A DNA stretch of 64,000 bases from Okapia johnstoni. Lineage: Eukaryota > Chordata > Mammalia > Artiodactyla > Giraffidae. The position numbers were made by a program, and so were the translations under genes. Below the pieces are notes generated by a model. The model searched no databases, was not told the DNA's origin, and worked only from the letters and a program-made list of their open reading frames with translations. Positions 31,781-43,200 of this stretch are shown piece by piece. The stretch is from positions 93,984,397 to 94,048,396 of the forward strand of contig CM044305.1 of NCBI GenBank assembly GCA_024291935.2, read 5' to 3'. The stretch's first letter is position 1, and every line of letters starts with the position of its first letter.

Positions 31781-32069
31781 CTAGACAGTTGGCCAGGAGC
31801 TCCTAAACACCTAGTCTGTGTCCAGCAGTAGAATAGACCCTGTTTCCTTGCTGATGCATCTCCAGAGTCAAGTACAGTGCCTGACAGATCCTAGGGGCTT
31901 ACACTTGGATGAATGTGCCCTCCAATACTCCAAAGTGAGGAAAACACTGACTTTGGAAGAGACAGGTAGGAAAAAATGCTTACCCCCAAGCAACTCCACC
32001 TGCTATTGCATGGCTGTGAGTGACAAGAGCTTGGAGAATTACAGGCCACCTTAGTTCAAGGTGGAGCTC

Positions 32070-32205
32070 AGCAAGTCACTCACTCACTGTGTGACCTCAA
32101 GCAAGTCACTTGTCTCCTAACCTCCTTTCCTTCCTCGGCATAGGAAGAAGGTTGTGCCAAGTAGATACTCTCAGCACCTTCCAGTGTTGTGACTCTTTGA
32201 ATGGG
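32070..32205 (+). mobile_element. MIR SINE remnant
   Basis: ACTCACTGTGTGACCTCAAG, CAAGTCACTTGTCTCCTAAC and TCTCAGCACCTTCCAGTG suggest the MIR core on the plus strand. Confidence 0.6.
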
Positions 32206-32441
32206 GAGGGGTAGAGAAGCCTTTGCCCACTCATAATCACCGGGCCTGTCTCAAGTTCTCTTTGCGCTTCTTCTTCCTTGCTTTACTTTTCCTCGTTTCC
32301 TCTTCACCTTTTTCCATTACACTCTGTGCTCTTGATTCTGTCTCTCCCACTCTGTCCCCTCAAGCAATGCCAGAACTGTCTTACTCCTGTTTTTGTGTTG
32401 TTCTGCTTCTCCAGTCGCTGGGGATGGAAAATGAGGAAGGA

Positions 32442-32479
32442 CCCATCCCGGAAGTAGTTTCCCATCCCGGAAGTGGAAA
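32442..32479 (+). repeat. 19-bp tandem pair carrying ETS-type motifs
   Basis: CCCATCCCGGAAGTAGTTT is followed at once by CCCATCCCGGAAGTGGAAA. Each holds the ETS consensus CCGGAAGT (32448-32455 and 32467-32474). Functional binding is not shown. Confidence 0.6.
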
Positions 32480-32605
32480 CACAGCAGGTTTTGGAGGGAG
32501 TGGTCCTCTTGGTCCACCTTTACTTCTTGGACTCTGGCAGTGGTAAGAACAGTGCTGGCAAATGAGGGGCCCAAGGTATAGAGCAATGAGGAGCTAGGGC
32601 AAGAT

Positions 32606-32708
32606 TCCAGCCCTCCAGTGTTCTTGCCTGGGAAATCCCATGGAGAGAGGAGCCTGGCGGGCTATAGTCCATAGGGTCACAAAGTCAGACACGACTTACC
32701 CACTGAGC
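32606..32708 (+). mobile_element. BovA SINE fragment
   Basis: CCAGTGTTCTTGCCTGGGAA, GAGGAGCCTGGCGGGCTATA and AGTCAGACACGACTTACCCA. 5'-truncated, BovA body only. Confidence 0.85.
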
Positions 32709-33057
32709 ATGAGCATGGTCACAGTCTCAGCTCCTCTTGCTGGCACTTGCTCATTCTGCTGGCATTCTTACAGTTTTCCCTAAAGTTAAGAGTTCTATAG
32801 TGTCAGTTTGAAGCATTTGCTCATTTAGCTGTTGAACAGGAACAAAAAGCCACTATGTCAAAGAGCCAAATGCCTTCTCAAGAGCCAGGCAGAGTGGGTG
32901 AGGGTGAGACAATCAGAAATGGTGAGAGTTGTGGCAAACCAGAGCGAGCTGGTTGTAGCTAAAGGCTTTCAAAATCTTCTTCCTTTTGATTTTTTAAACT
33001 CTGTGGTGACCAAGCAAAACACAACTCTAGCCTGAATCAGGCTCACAGCCAATGTAT

Positions 33058-33143
33058 CAGATTGGCCAAAAAATTCGTTTGGATGTTTCCATAAGATACT
33101 ACGGAAAAACCCGAATGAAGTTTTTGGCTAACCCAATACTTCA
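33058..33143. mobile_element. Ruminant mariner-type MITE remnant
   Basis: GATTGGCCAAAAAATTCGTT and its inverted partner GAAGTTTTTGGCTAACCCAA face each other over about 85 bp, with near-palindromic TACGGAAAAACCCGAA inside. This matches the short mariner remnants (TTGGGTTGGCCAAAAAGTTC type) dispersed in ruminant genomes. No transposase is present. Confidence 0.85.
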
Positions 33144-33144
33144 A

Positions 33145-35120
33145 AGTTTTCCATCCTTCCTAGTTTATCTATCATCTAGATTTTGGCTAGATTCTGTCTA
33201 GATTTCTTAGGATGGTGGATGACATACCAAGACAAATAACTTTAGAACTCATAGTCTATATTTAAACTCTAGTTTCCAATGAGCATATGCAAACCTTCCC
33301 TTCCTTCCACTACTCTCTAGTCCTAGAAATGCATTCATCTGCACCCTGGAGTCTTCCATTGCTTTCAAGGGTGGCTTGAGCATTAGTTATGCTAAAATTT
33401 AAACTGAAGCAAACACACTGTGTAAGGTTCGCATTCTTTGAAATATGATTATACATTTTCAGCAGATTTCTCCAAAACCTCAAAATCCTAGTACTGATGA
33501 AAAAAGCTGAAGTTCTTGATAATTTGCCATTTCTTCTAATGAGAGGAGTTACTCTGAAAGTGTCCAGGCCGTCCTGGAGTTGGAAGTGTCTCAAAGAACA
33601 TTTTTCCAAGGCCACATATGCCTTGCTCATGCATCTTTCTATCTGCTGAGGGATAAGATGTCTTCACACCCAAATGACCTTAAGACACAAAGTCATCACT
33701 CTTCTGTCATCTTGCATTGTCACCCCAGCAGACAACAAGCAGTCTGAAGACAGGGCCTGTGTCTAAGCCATCCCGTAGCCCCAGCACCCAAGTCCGGCAC
33801 TCAAAGCTTAGTGAATGGAACTGTCCTTCTGGACAGTTATGGAACTGAACTGTCTCCTTCCCTAAATATTTGTTTTCCCCATTCATTTATTTATTTAGCA
33901 CACATCCATGATGAATATGTTTTCTGCTATGAAAATGGAAGGAGAAAATTGTTTAAGCAGATTCTTTCCCTTGTAACCTTTACAAAGAAAGGCATATACC
34001 CTGAGTATCATTTGTTGAGTCTCAGCCACTCTCTCCTTGGTACTAAGGATGCCCTGGTGACATGACAAACAGTCCCTGCTCTCACAGGGCTCATGAGTGA
34101 CAATAGCAAAGGCTGGACTTTAGTGGAACCCAGACATCACTTCTTGGAGGAAGCCTCCATGGCTCCTTATCCTCTTCCCTTGTCCCTCTTTTGTAATTAG
34201 TGTGTCCCTTGCCACAGACCCTGTTGCTCCATGTTTTAGTTGCCTGTCCACTTAAAGGTCTCCCAATCTGGACTCTCTGCTGCTCACAGGTGGAAACTTG
34301 GGTCCCATCACTGATGCACTCCCAGGGCATGACATGGCTACTGTTACAGAAGCAGCACACAATCAAAGTGTGCTGAGTTAGTAGATGAAAAATTGGCAGT
34401 TCTAAACACAGTTTGACCAATGAGAACTAAGGATATTGGAGTCAGAACAATTTGTAGTTGGGGTTGAATACAAAGTAGTGAATGGGTTGTTAGAAGACAA
34501 AAGAAAGAGCATCTTGGCTCTGGGGTGATGGAAGTTCCATGTTGGAATCTGCTCTCATGGCAGTCATCTGAGTATTCCATTTTAGAGTGACACGAAGTGT
34601 AACATGGTAGTTCGGTGGAAAACCACTAGATTTTGGAGGAGATGTTAATTTGAAGCAGAAGTTTAAGAATATCCTTGGAGTCTATTTCTTTCACCCTTCC
34701 TGCTACATACATAGATTCTAAGTATATAATCCATATCCAGATCAATATCTCTAGCTATCTTTCTATCTTCATAATTTTTTTTTTTGCTCTTTAGATTTAA
34801 AAATGCTTTTGAACTTGAAAAAAAAATACTGTGGGGAAACTAAACCAGTATGAGGTTAGCATGTTGGAGGTGGGAGTGAGTGGCTGCAAAACATATAGTT
34901 ATATTCCTGGATTTGAATTATTTCTTCTTTTTTTGGTTTGGGTTTTTTAAAAAAAAATAGTGTGAAGCTTTTTTAGTTAAAGGCAACTGTTGGGGAAATG
35001 AGCATTACGTTTCCAGTTGTACTGACTTATAGTATCCAGCCATTTAGATTCCTGTGTGTTCCAATTACTTTTTCTATAGCTTTTCTGACTTCTTTCCCAT
35101 CTCTTTCTCTGCCCATTGCA
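33145..35120. other. Unique non-coding sequence; no gene seen
   Basis: No repeat I can name. Poly-T runs occur near 34770 and 34930. Frames up to about 109 codons exist on both strands but show no domain, start context or periodic pattern that supports a gene. Confidence 0.45.
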
Positions 35121-35134
35121 CCTCTGTATTTTCT

Positions 35135-35247
35135 TTATTTATTGGCCACACGGAGTGGCATGTGGAATCTTAGTTCCCTGACTGGGGATCGAACCTGTGC
35201 TCCTTATTGGAAGCATGGAGTCTTAACCACTGGACTGCCAGGGAAGT
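35135..35247 (-). mobile_element. CHR-type tRNA SINE with target-site duplication
   Basis: In reverse it reads GGACTTCCCTGGCAGTCCAG, a GGTTCGATCCCCAGTCAGGG box-B region, then a GGCCAATAAATAAA tail. Exact 14-bp flanks CCTCTGTATTTTCT at 35121-35134 and 35248-35261. Confidence 0.95.
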
Positions 35248-35261
35248 CCTCTGTATTTTCT

Positions 35262-36180
35262 AGAATATCATCCTCTTAACCTCAAATACAAAACATCATC
35301 AAAGAAATTTTGAAGTCTCTTATACTGGGACAGTGTTTGAAGCATGTCCTTCCCCCCACCCCCCACAACATTTCCTGGGGAACTGTTTAAACCTAAACGC
35401 ACCCTCATCTTGCCACCTTTCATATCTCAGCTCTTTTCTTGTTATCTTTCACTTAACAAGCTTCCAAAGACTGATGATTTCACGTGGGTGATGTCAAGTG
35501 TCCTGTGAAATACTTCTGTTTTCTTTCCTGCATGTATCCTTTTAATTCTATATCTTTCCACAGCCCTTAACTTTGGGCTTAGGCAGATTGCAGTCAGCAT
35601 CTGCACCTCCTAAAATGCCCCAGCGCCTGACTTTTGATTGCTCTGGTGCTGGGTAATCATGACACCCATGGTCCCCACGTGTCTCCCTGCATGTCTCTCA
35701 CACAGAAGCTTCCTTCCAGTCAGAGCTTGTGTGACTGGCTTCCAGTCAGAGCACTCTATGAAAAAGGAGCCCTTTGAGTTGAGGGTTGGAGCCTAGTGGG
35801 GAAGCTCCTTCTTCAGTGATCACAACGCACCTCATTAAGCATTCTTTTCTGCCCCATTTTCTAAAGAGAGGAGACTTGGGGTCTGTCATGTTGGAGGGCT
35901 ACTGAGAATGGTATAGCTTCCATCTGGACCTGCCCTATGATTCTCCTAGACATTTCAACCCAGCCATGTGTTTGTTCCCAGCTGACTGCATTCCTGTCAT
36001 CTGAGGAAAAAGGTTTAAGTAGTTCAAGTCTGAAAGTGCTTCTAACCAGTCATCTGTCTCCTCCTCTTTTCCTTTCCCTATAACTGTCTCAGCTAGGGGA
36101 AATAGATAGCGTAATAAACTTTACTCTCCAACCTAAACCAGGGGAAAGGGTAAAAGGGGATCAGTTATTTCTAGGAGATG
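35262..36180. other. No gene or named repeat seen
   Basis: Unique-looking. A small local repeat CTTCCAGTCAGAGC occurs twice around 35710-35750. Confidence 0.45.
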
Positions 36181-36187
36181 AGAAGAC

Positions 36188-36213
36188 CTGTGTGTGTGCG
36201 TGTGTGTGTGTGC
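36188..36213. repeat. (TG)n microsatellite
   Basis: Short interrupted TG run with a GC interruption. Confidence 0.9.
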
Positions 36214-36587
36214 ACGGTGGGTTCGAGGTCAGGGAGGGGACAATACAAATCAATCAAAGATTTTTCTGGCTCCATACTTTTATTTAAATATTTGAAAGGA
36301 AAAAATCTGAGGAGTGAGTCATCCAGTTGCCAATCGGAGATCTAGCCAAGAGGAAAACATCTACTCTGTGTCCAGCTCTGTTCCTGGTATAGTGGGAGGC
36401 TTGGAGGACAAGGTCCTTGCCCTCAGGTTACTGCCCACCTTTCTTCAGCTCTTTGAGGCCTTGAAAGAGCAGTCTATGCTTGAAGCCTCTGTGTCCTTTC
36501 CTTTAACCTGTGTCTCAGGCTGGGTTCTCTGGGAAGCAGAGTCTGAGACAGAGGTATAATGTGGGGTATTTATGAGTGAGTTCCCTT

Positions 36588-36818
36588 GGGATTCCCTGGT
36601 GGCTCAGACGGTAAAGCGTCTGCCTATAATGCGGGAGACTCAGGTTCAAACCCTGGGTCGGGAAGATCTCCTGGAGAAGGAAATGGCAACCCACTCCAGT
36701 ACTCTTGCCTGGAAAATCCAATGGACGGAGGAGCCTGGTAGGCTACAGTCCGTGGGGTCTCAAAGAGGCAGACACAGACACGACTGAGCGACTTCAGTTT
36801 CTTTCACTTTCACTTTGG
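36588..36818 (+). mobile_element. Bov-tA SINE, full length
   Basis: Head GGGATTCCCTGGTGGCTCAG, box-B-like CAGGTTCAAACCCTGGGTCG, BovA body and terminal (TTTCACTTTCAC) tail. The flanking frames 36515-36721 and 36572-36787 are SINE-derived. Confidence 0.95.
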
Positions 36819-36824
36819 ATTCTT

Positions 36825-37685
36825 TCAGTTTCACTTAGGATTAACATCTGTGGGAGGGAGGGAGAGGAAGCAGGCTTGGGAAGCAGGAAGAGGAAGCACT
36901 TCTCTCTCTGGAGAAGAAGGGCCATAATGCAGGTCCAACGATTGCTCAGCCAACCTCACAGGGCTTTCCGGACGGAGGTCGTCCTTCAGAGCTGCCCCGA
37001 GTTAAACTGAGATGACTGGGAAACGTTATGCTCCCACACAGATCAGTTATTAGATGTATGCTTCCATGAAAAGAAGTGTGACCTCTGGGTGGGGGGTCTC
37101 TCTGAAGCTGAAGCCATCTCTGAAGGGCCTGCTGGGGACTCTGTGCAGATAGTCCTCCCAGCAGCTGAGCAACAGACCTTTTATTGAAGGGAGATCTGAG
37201 TGGTGCATCACAGTGGCTACTGCAACCCACAGCAGGCTGGCTTTTCAGAAGCCAACTAAATAGCTTTTGCCAAGGTTAGCAACGAACCCCTCAGCAGAAA
37301 GTGCAACAGCCTTGTCTTGATCCTCTTCTTACATGAATTTTCCGAGCACTTGGCATTGTTAATCAACTTGTCTGACTTCGAAACCTCCCTTCAGTTCTGC
37401 TGTAGTCCACTTTTACTTTTCTGAAACTCCTTCCAACTCATTCCTCTATGTTCCTCAGTGAACCATTCAATCATAGATGCTGTCTCCACCTCCTTGTTCC
37501 ATCCTAGCTCTCCTCTTTCTTTTCCGTGTTCTTTTTCTCTCTGGATGATCTGTCTCATCCAATTCCAAATGCCAGTGATTGGATGATTCCCACAGCGACA
37601 ACTCTTTTCTGAGCTCCGGGTGTATTTCCAACTGACCACTACATATCCACAATATAAGTGCTCTGCTGAGACAAATTCAACCTGT
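36825..37685. other. Unique non-coding sequence; no gene seen
   Basis: No named repeat. The minus-strand frames at 37391-37639 and 36946-37230 show no recognisable domain. Confidence 0.45.
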
Positions 37686-37689
37686 GTGT

Positions 37690-38093
37690 TTTAGTCAGCT
37701 TGGACTGCCATGACAGAATACCACAGGCTGGGTGGCTTAAGCAACAGAAAATTCTTTCCTCACAGCTCTGGAGACTGGAAGTATAAGATCAAGGTGCCAG
37801 TAGGGTTGGTGTCTGATGAGAGCTCTCTCTCCTCGAGCTGAAAATTCCCACCTTCTTGCTGTGTCCTCACATGACCTCTTTTCTGTGCACACATGAGGAG
37901 AGAGAGAGAGAGATCTCCAGTATCTCTTCCTCTTCTAACAAGGATGCCAGTTGTATTCGAGTAGGGTCCCAACCATATGACCTCATTTAACCTTAGTTAC
38001 CTCCCTAAAGGTAGTTATCTCCTAATATTTTCACATTGGGGGTTAGGGCTTCAACATATAAATTTTGTTTTGGTGGGCACAATTCATTTCCCT
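37690..38093 (-). mobile_element. MLT1-type MaLR LTR
   Basis: Antisense MLT1 order: TTAGTCAGCTTGGACTGCCA, GGCTGGGTGGCTTAAGCAAC, AGATCAAGGTGCCAGTAGGG, ATGACCTCATTTAACCTTAG and GGTTAGGGCTTCAACATATA. An almost complete solo LTR-sized copy of an old endogenous retrovirus-like element, without coding parts. Confidence 0.85.
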
Positions 38094-38244
38094 AAACTCT
38101 TTATCCTATTTCTTCTATCACTGTTCCTCAAACTTACCCTTACCCCTCTCTTTCCTTCTCAGTAAATTATACCACCCAGTGGGCTTGAGCCAAAAACTTA
38201 AGAATCATCGTTGCCTTATTCTTTTGCCTCACCTTCTACATCTA

Positions 38245-38317
38245 AGCTGCAGCATTTGTGTATTTCTATGTAACAAATTATCCCTGAATTTAGCATCTTA
38301 CTACAATAGGTACCTTG
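38245..38317 (-). mobile_element. Old LTR-like repeat, left part
   Basis: TAACAAATTATCCCTGAATT with TAGCATCTTACTACAATAG resembles the antisense start of an MLT1-like LTR. A SINE splits it. Confidence 0.5.
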
Positions 38318-38523
38318 TGCTCAGTCACATCCGACTCTTTGAGATCCCATGGACTATAGCCTGCCGGGCTCCTCTGTCCATGGGATTTTTCAGGCAAGAA
38401 TACTGGAGTGGGTTGCCATTTCCTACTCTAGGGGATCTTCTCAACCCAGGCATCAAACCTGAGTCTCTTGTGTCTCCTGCACTGGCAGATGGGTTCTTTA
38501 CCACTCGTGCCACCTGGGAAGCC
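38318..38523 (-). mobile_element. Bov-tA SINE
   Basis: Antisense SINE: CTCAGTCACATCCGACTCTT, CTCCTCTGTCCATGGGATTT, TTCTTTACCACTCGTGCCAC, CTGGGAAGCC. Inserted in the old LTR-like repeat. Confidence 0.95.
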
Positions 38524-38940
38524 AGCCAACACTTGTTATCTCACTCAGTTTCTGTGGGTGATAAACTATGAACAGCTTAAGTGGATGGTTCTGGCTCAGA
38601 GTCCCTCATGAGGTTGCCGTCAAATGTTGGCTGAGGATGTAGTCATCTTAAGGTTTGATTAGAGCTTCAGGATCAATACTAAAAATTGCTCACTTAGTGG
38701 CCATTGGCAGGAGGCCTCACTTCTTCACTGGCTATTGGCAAAAAAGTACTAATTCCTCTGTAGACGGGCTTCTCCACTGGGTTGCTTGACTGACCTCATA
38801 ACATGGCAGCTAGCTTCCCCAGAGTGAGTAATCCAAGACAGAGTGAGGAGGAGACCACGTGTCTTTTACAACCTAGTTTCAGAAGCTTTACACCCTCACT
38901 TCTATCATATTCTATTCAGTAGAGACAAGTTACTAAATAT
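38524..38940 (-). mobile_element. Old LTR-like repeat, right part (MLT1-like)
   Basis: TTATCTCACTCAGTTTCTGT, TGAGGTTGCCGTCAAATGTT, ATAACATGGCAGCTAGCTTC and TATCATATTCTATTCAGTAG follow the antisense order of an MLT1-like LTR. Subfamily uncertain. Confidence 0.55.
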
Positions 38941-39059
38941 ATACTAAGAGAGGACAATTAAAGTCCTTTTGAAAGGAGGTGTGTCAGATAATTTATGGAC
39001 ATATCTTAAGATCTCCTAAACATCTCATATCTATCCAACATTTATGCATTCTTAGACCA

Positions 39060-39565
39060 TTATACTGGCCTCCTAAATTGTCTCCTTGCTTTCAATTTGT
39101 CTAAAACCCAGATATAATCATATGAACCCCAGTGGCTCCCTGGAACCTGCAGAAGAAAGCTCACATTCTTTAGCATAACATTCAAGGCTCTATATAATTT
39201 TGCTAGAAACTTTTTAAAATTCAACTTCATTCTTTATTCTGTGTACCTCCCTCTAAACGATCCATATACATTCATACTTCCTTGGTTTTGATCATCTTTT
39301 TGCACTTTCTCTGCCTGGAATTTCTGTGGTTGTTCCAAATCGTTCATCTTCCCTGTATCTACACACTATGCCATGTAGCTTTGCAGTTCCACTAGAGGCA
39401 GAATATACTTCTCCACTCTTCAGCTTTGGACTCAGTTATGTGACTTACGTTGACCAATAGAGCTGTGATGTAAGCAAGGGCTCGAATGTGCTTGAGTAGT
39501 TGGACTTGCTCTCTTGCCCTTCTGCCATGGCCATGAGAAGAGCTTTCTTTGGGCTGATACTGCCC
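39060..39565 (+). repeat. Two old interspersed-repeat pieces, second MLT1-like
   Basis: 39060-39250 (CCCAGTGGCTCCCTGGAACC, TAACATTCAAGGCTCTATAT) resembles the unnamed repeat at 18330-18785. 39400-39565 (CTTTGGACTCAGTTATGTGA, GATGTAAGCAAGGGCTCGAA, GCCATGGCCATGAGAAGAGC) resembles an MLT1-like LTR. BovB is inserted at the right end. Confidence 0.45.
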
Positions 39566-40183
39566 TTTCCACCCTTATGGCAGAAAGTGAAGTGGAACTA
39601 AAGAGCATCTTGATGAAAGTGAAAGAGGAGAGTGAAAAAGGTGGCTTAAAACTCAACATTCAAAGAACTAAGATCATGGCATTTGGTATCACTTCATGGC
39701 AAATAGATGGGTAAACAATGGAAACAGTGACAGACTTTATCTTCTTTGGCTCCAAAATCACCACAGATGGTGAATGCAACCACGAAATTAAAAGACTCTC
39801 GCTGCTTGGAAGAAAAGCTATGACCAAACTAGACAGCATATTAAAAAGCAGAGACATTACTTTGTCTACAAATGTCCATCTAGTCAAATCTGTGGTTTTT
39901 CCAGCAGCCATGTGTGGATGTGAGAGCTGGGCCATAAAGAAAGCTGAGCACGAATTGGAAAGACTCTTGAGAGTCCCTTGGACTGCAAAATTAAACCAGT
40001 CAATCCTAAATGAAATCAATCCTGAATATTGATTAGAAGGACTGATGTCACTGAGGCTGAAGCTCCAATATTTGGCCACCTGATGTGAAGATCAAACTCA
40101 TTAGAAAAGACCCTGATGCTGGGAAAGATTGAAGGCAGGAGGAGAAGGGGTTGACAGAGGATGAGATGGTTGGATGGCATCAC
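39566..40183 (+). mobile_element. BovB LINE fragment (after RT YADD box)
   Basis: Encodes LMAESEVELKSILMKVKEES, then in another frame a KITTDGECNHEIK..CGCESWAIKKAEHE region. This is the BovB RT C-terminus with stops and a deletion near 39955. It ends abruptly at GGATGGCATCACTG, lacking the usual 3' tail, where it abuts an antisense SINE. Confidence 0.95.
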
Positions 40184-40338
40184 TGCCAGGCTACTCTGTC
40201 CATGGGATTCTCCAGGCAAGAATACTGGAGTAGGTAGTCATTTCCTTCTCCAAGGGATCTTCCTGACCCAGGAATCGAACCCGGGTCTCTAGCATTCCAG
40301 GCAGATTCTTTACCAACTGAGCTATGAGGGAAGCCCAT
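40184..40338 (-). mobile_element. Bov-tA SINE, truncated at left
   Basis: CCAGGCTACTCTGTCCATGG, GATCTTCCTGACCCAGGAAT, CGAACCCGGGTCTCTAGCAT and TTTACCAACTGAGCTATGAG are antisense Bov-tA. The 3' end of the SINE is missing at the BovB junction. Confidence 0.9.
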
Positions 40339-40344
40339 TGTTAT

Positions 40345-40784
40345 TTGTAGATGTTGCCAAAAGGCTGCATTACTAAAGATTTCGGTCTGTAGGCTCCCAC
40401 ATGTGAAGATCTTCCCACAGAATCGTCAGGCCCTAAGAACTCAGGATGCAGCAAGAGACTGAAAGCAAACATCAGCCTCTTAGTGTCCTTTGCAAAGTGA
40501 CTGCTGGTAGGTATTTTTTAAACTTCTCTACCAACTATTTAGAAGAAAGGACATTCTCAGATGCCACTAGTTAAGTATAGGTGAAAAATACAGGGATCAA
40601 GTCTGTAAATGAAGCTGTATATGGTACATGTTACTTCTTAAGAGATATTTGGGGCAAAGAGCCCTTCCCTGGGGTGATTGCAGTGATCTCAGCTGTCAGC
40701 TAGCTGACTGAAACCAGAGAGGTGGGAATGCAGCAGCTCAGTCAGGAGTCATGCTATTGAGTCATGGGATGTTTTAAAGGAAAG
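40345..40784. other. No gene or named repeat seen
   Basis: Unique-looking sequence between a SINE and an L1. Confidence 0.45.
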
Positions 40785-41656
40785 AAAGTGTTACAATAAA
40801 TGGTGTTGGGAAAACTGGACCACTACATGCAAAAGAATCAGTTTGAACTACTTTTTTATACCATATACAAAAGTAAGCACAAAATAGATTTAACAAGATA
40901 AAATGTAAGACCTGAAACCATTAAACTCCTAGAAGAAAACAGGCAAGATGCTCTTTGACATTGATCTTAGTTATATTGTTTGGATCTGTCTTCTCAGGCA
41001 AAGGATACAAGGGTAAAAATAAACAAATGGGACTTAATCAAACTAAAAAGCTTTTGAACAACAGAGGAAACCATTGACTAAATAAAAAGGGAGCCTATTG
41101 AATGGGAGAAGATATTTGCGAGCAACATATCCAATAACAGGTTAATATCCAAAATATACAAAGAATCCATACAACTGAACATCAAACAACCCAATTAAAA
41201 AATGGGCAAACTGAATAGACAGTTTTCCAAAGAAGACATGTGGGTGGCCAACAGACACATCAAAAGATGCTCGATGTCACTAATTATTAAGGAAATGCAA
41301 GTTAAAAATCACAATGAGATATAATCCCACACCTGTCAGAATTGCTGTTATCAAAAAGACAACACATAAAAAGTGTTGGCAAGGATGTGGAGAAGAGGGA
41401 ACCATCGTGCACTGTTGGTGGAATTTTAAATTGGTGCAGTTACTATCAAAAACACTATGGATGTTCCTTTAAAAATTAAAAATAGAATTGCCATATGACC
41501 CAGAAATTTCACTTTTGGATATTTACCCAAAGGAGAAAGAAACAGTAATTTGAAAAGATATATGCAGCCCTGTGTTCATTGAAACACTATTTATAAGAGC
41601 CAAGATATGGAAGCAACCAAAGTATCCATCAATAGACAAATGGAAAAAGAAGATGT

Positions 41657-41691
<35 letters not shown>

Positions 41692-42165
41692 TGATATATG
41701 TATATATATGCAGTAGAATATTGCTCAGCCATAGAAAATGAAATCTTGCCATTTTCAACAAATGGATGCATCTAAAGGGTATTGTGCTAATGAATGTCAG
41801 AGAGAGAAAGACAAATACTATATGATTTCACTTACATGTGGAATCTATAAAAACAAAACAAAATGAAAACAGACTTATTGCTACAGAGAATAAATGAATA
41901 GCTGTCAGTGGGGAGAGGGAATGGGGGAAGCAAAATAGATGAAGGGGATTAAGAAGTACAAACCTCCAGTTATATAATAAATAACCACAGAGATGTAATA
42001 ATCAGCATAAAGAATGTGATCAATAATATGGTAATAACTTTGTATGGGGACAGATGGTTACTAGACTATCGTGGTGACCATTTAATAATGCATGCAAATG
42101 TCAAATCACTATGTAGAACCCCTGAAACTAATATAATATTGTACAACTGTATTTTAATTAAAAGA
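40785..42165 (+). mobile_element. L1 3' part (ORF2 C-terminus and 3' UTR)
   Basis: ATAAATGGTGTTGGGAAAAC, AAATGGGCAAACTGAATAGAC, GCACTGTTGGTGGAATTTTA and the 3' UTR GAAGGGGATTAAGAAGTACA .. TAATATTGTACAACTGTATT form an L1MA-like 3' end on the plus strand. Many frameshifts. A (TA)n expansion lies at 41660-41715. Confidence 0.9.
41660..41715. repeat. (TA)n microsatellite within L1
   Basis: Long TA run with GATGTGATATATG interruptions. It produces the tyrosine/isoleucine-rich minus-strand frame at 41523-41771, which is not a gene. Confidence 0.95.
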
Positions 42166-42301
42166 AAGCAGAAGTTTTACAGTGATGAGAGCTTTCAGGT
42201 GAATATCCAAAGAAAGGTGACTCAAAACAAGACTTGGAAACCCCTAACCCAAGCAAATAAAAGTTGAGGACTTTTAGGGTATTCCAAAGGCAAAAGGACA
42301 A

Positions 42302-42755
42302 ACATAGACAGCATACTAAAAAGCAGAGACATCACTTTGCCAATAAGATCCATGTAGTCAAAGCTATGGTTTTCCCAGTACGGATGTGAGCGCTGGACCA
42401 TAAAGAAGGCTAAGTGCCGAAGAATTGATGCTTTTGAATTGTGGTGCTAGAGAAGATTCTTGAGAGTTCCTTGGGCTGCAAGGAGATCAAAACAATCCTA
42501 AAGGAAATCAACCCTAAAGATTCACTGAAACAACTGATGCTGAAGTTGAAGCTCCAATATATTGGCCATGTGATGTGAAGAGCTGACTCATTGGGAAAGA
42601 CCCTGATGCTGGGAAAGATTGAGGGCAGGAGGAGAAGAGGATGAGATGGTTGGATGGCATCAACTCAATGGACATGAGTTTGAGCAAACTCAGGGAGATA
42701 GTGAGGGAAAGGGAAGCCTGCCATGCTGTAGTCCATAGGATCACAAAGAGTGAAC
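42302..42755 (+). mobile_element. BovB LINE 3'-end fragment
   Basis: CATAGACAGCATACTAAAAAG, TGAGCGCTGGACCATAAAGA, GCCATGTGATGTGAAGAGCT and ATCACAAAGAGTGAACAACA. A diverged BovB 3' part with several small deletions and without a clear ACTGA tail. Confidence 0.9.
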
Positions 42756-42794
42756 AACAATGGCAATTACAAAGATCACTCATTCAATAAAAAA

Positions 42795-42863
42795 CAAGCC
42801 TTTCAAAATTTTTTCCCAGTTTTATTGTGCTATTATTGACATATAACCTATATAAGTTTTAAG
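42795..42863 (-). mobile_element. L1 3'-end fragment, antisense, left of SINE
   Basis: CCCAGTTTTATTGTGCTATT with ATTGACATATAACCTATATA is the antisense L1 3' UTR. It continues after the CHR SINE. Confidence 0.75.
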
Positions 42864-42875
42864 TGTACAATGTGA

Positions 42876-43188
42876 GACTTCCCTGGTGATCCAGTGGTTA
42901 AGAATCCGCCTTTCAGTGCAGGAGATGTGGGTTTGATCCCTCATCAGGGAACTAAGATCCCACATATTGCAGGCAACTAAGCCCAAATGCCACAACTGAG
43001 CATGCTCACCTGAACTGGAGGGCCCACGGGCGGCCACTGTGGAGCCTAGGCACTGTGGAGCCTGCAGGCCACAACCAGAGAGAAACTGGCATGCCGCAAC
43101 AAACACTCACGATGCAATGAAAGATCCCACATGCTGCAGCTAACACCTGACGCAGCCAAAAATAAAGAAAGAAACATTTTTTAAAACA
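42876..43188 (+). mobile_element. CHR-type tRNA SINE, long form, with target-site duplication
   Basis: Head GACTTCCCTGGTGATCCAGT, box B GTGGGTTTGATCCCTCATCA, later GATCCCACATGCTGCAGCTA and AAAATAAAGAAAGAAAC tail. Exact 12-bp flanks TGTACAATGTGA at 42864-42875 and 43189-43200. Inserted in an antisense L1. Confidence 0.95.
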
Positions 43189-43200
43189 TGTACAATGTGA

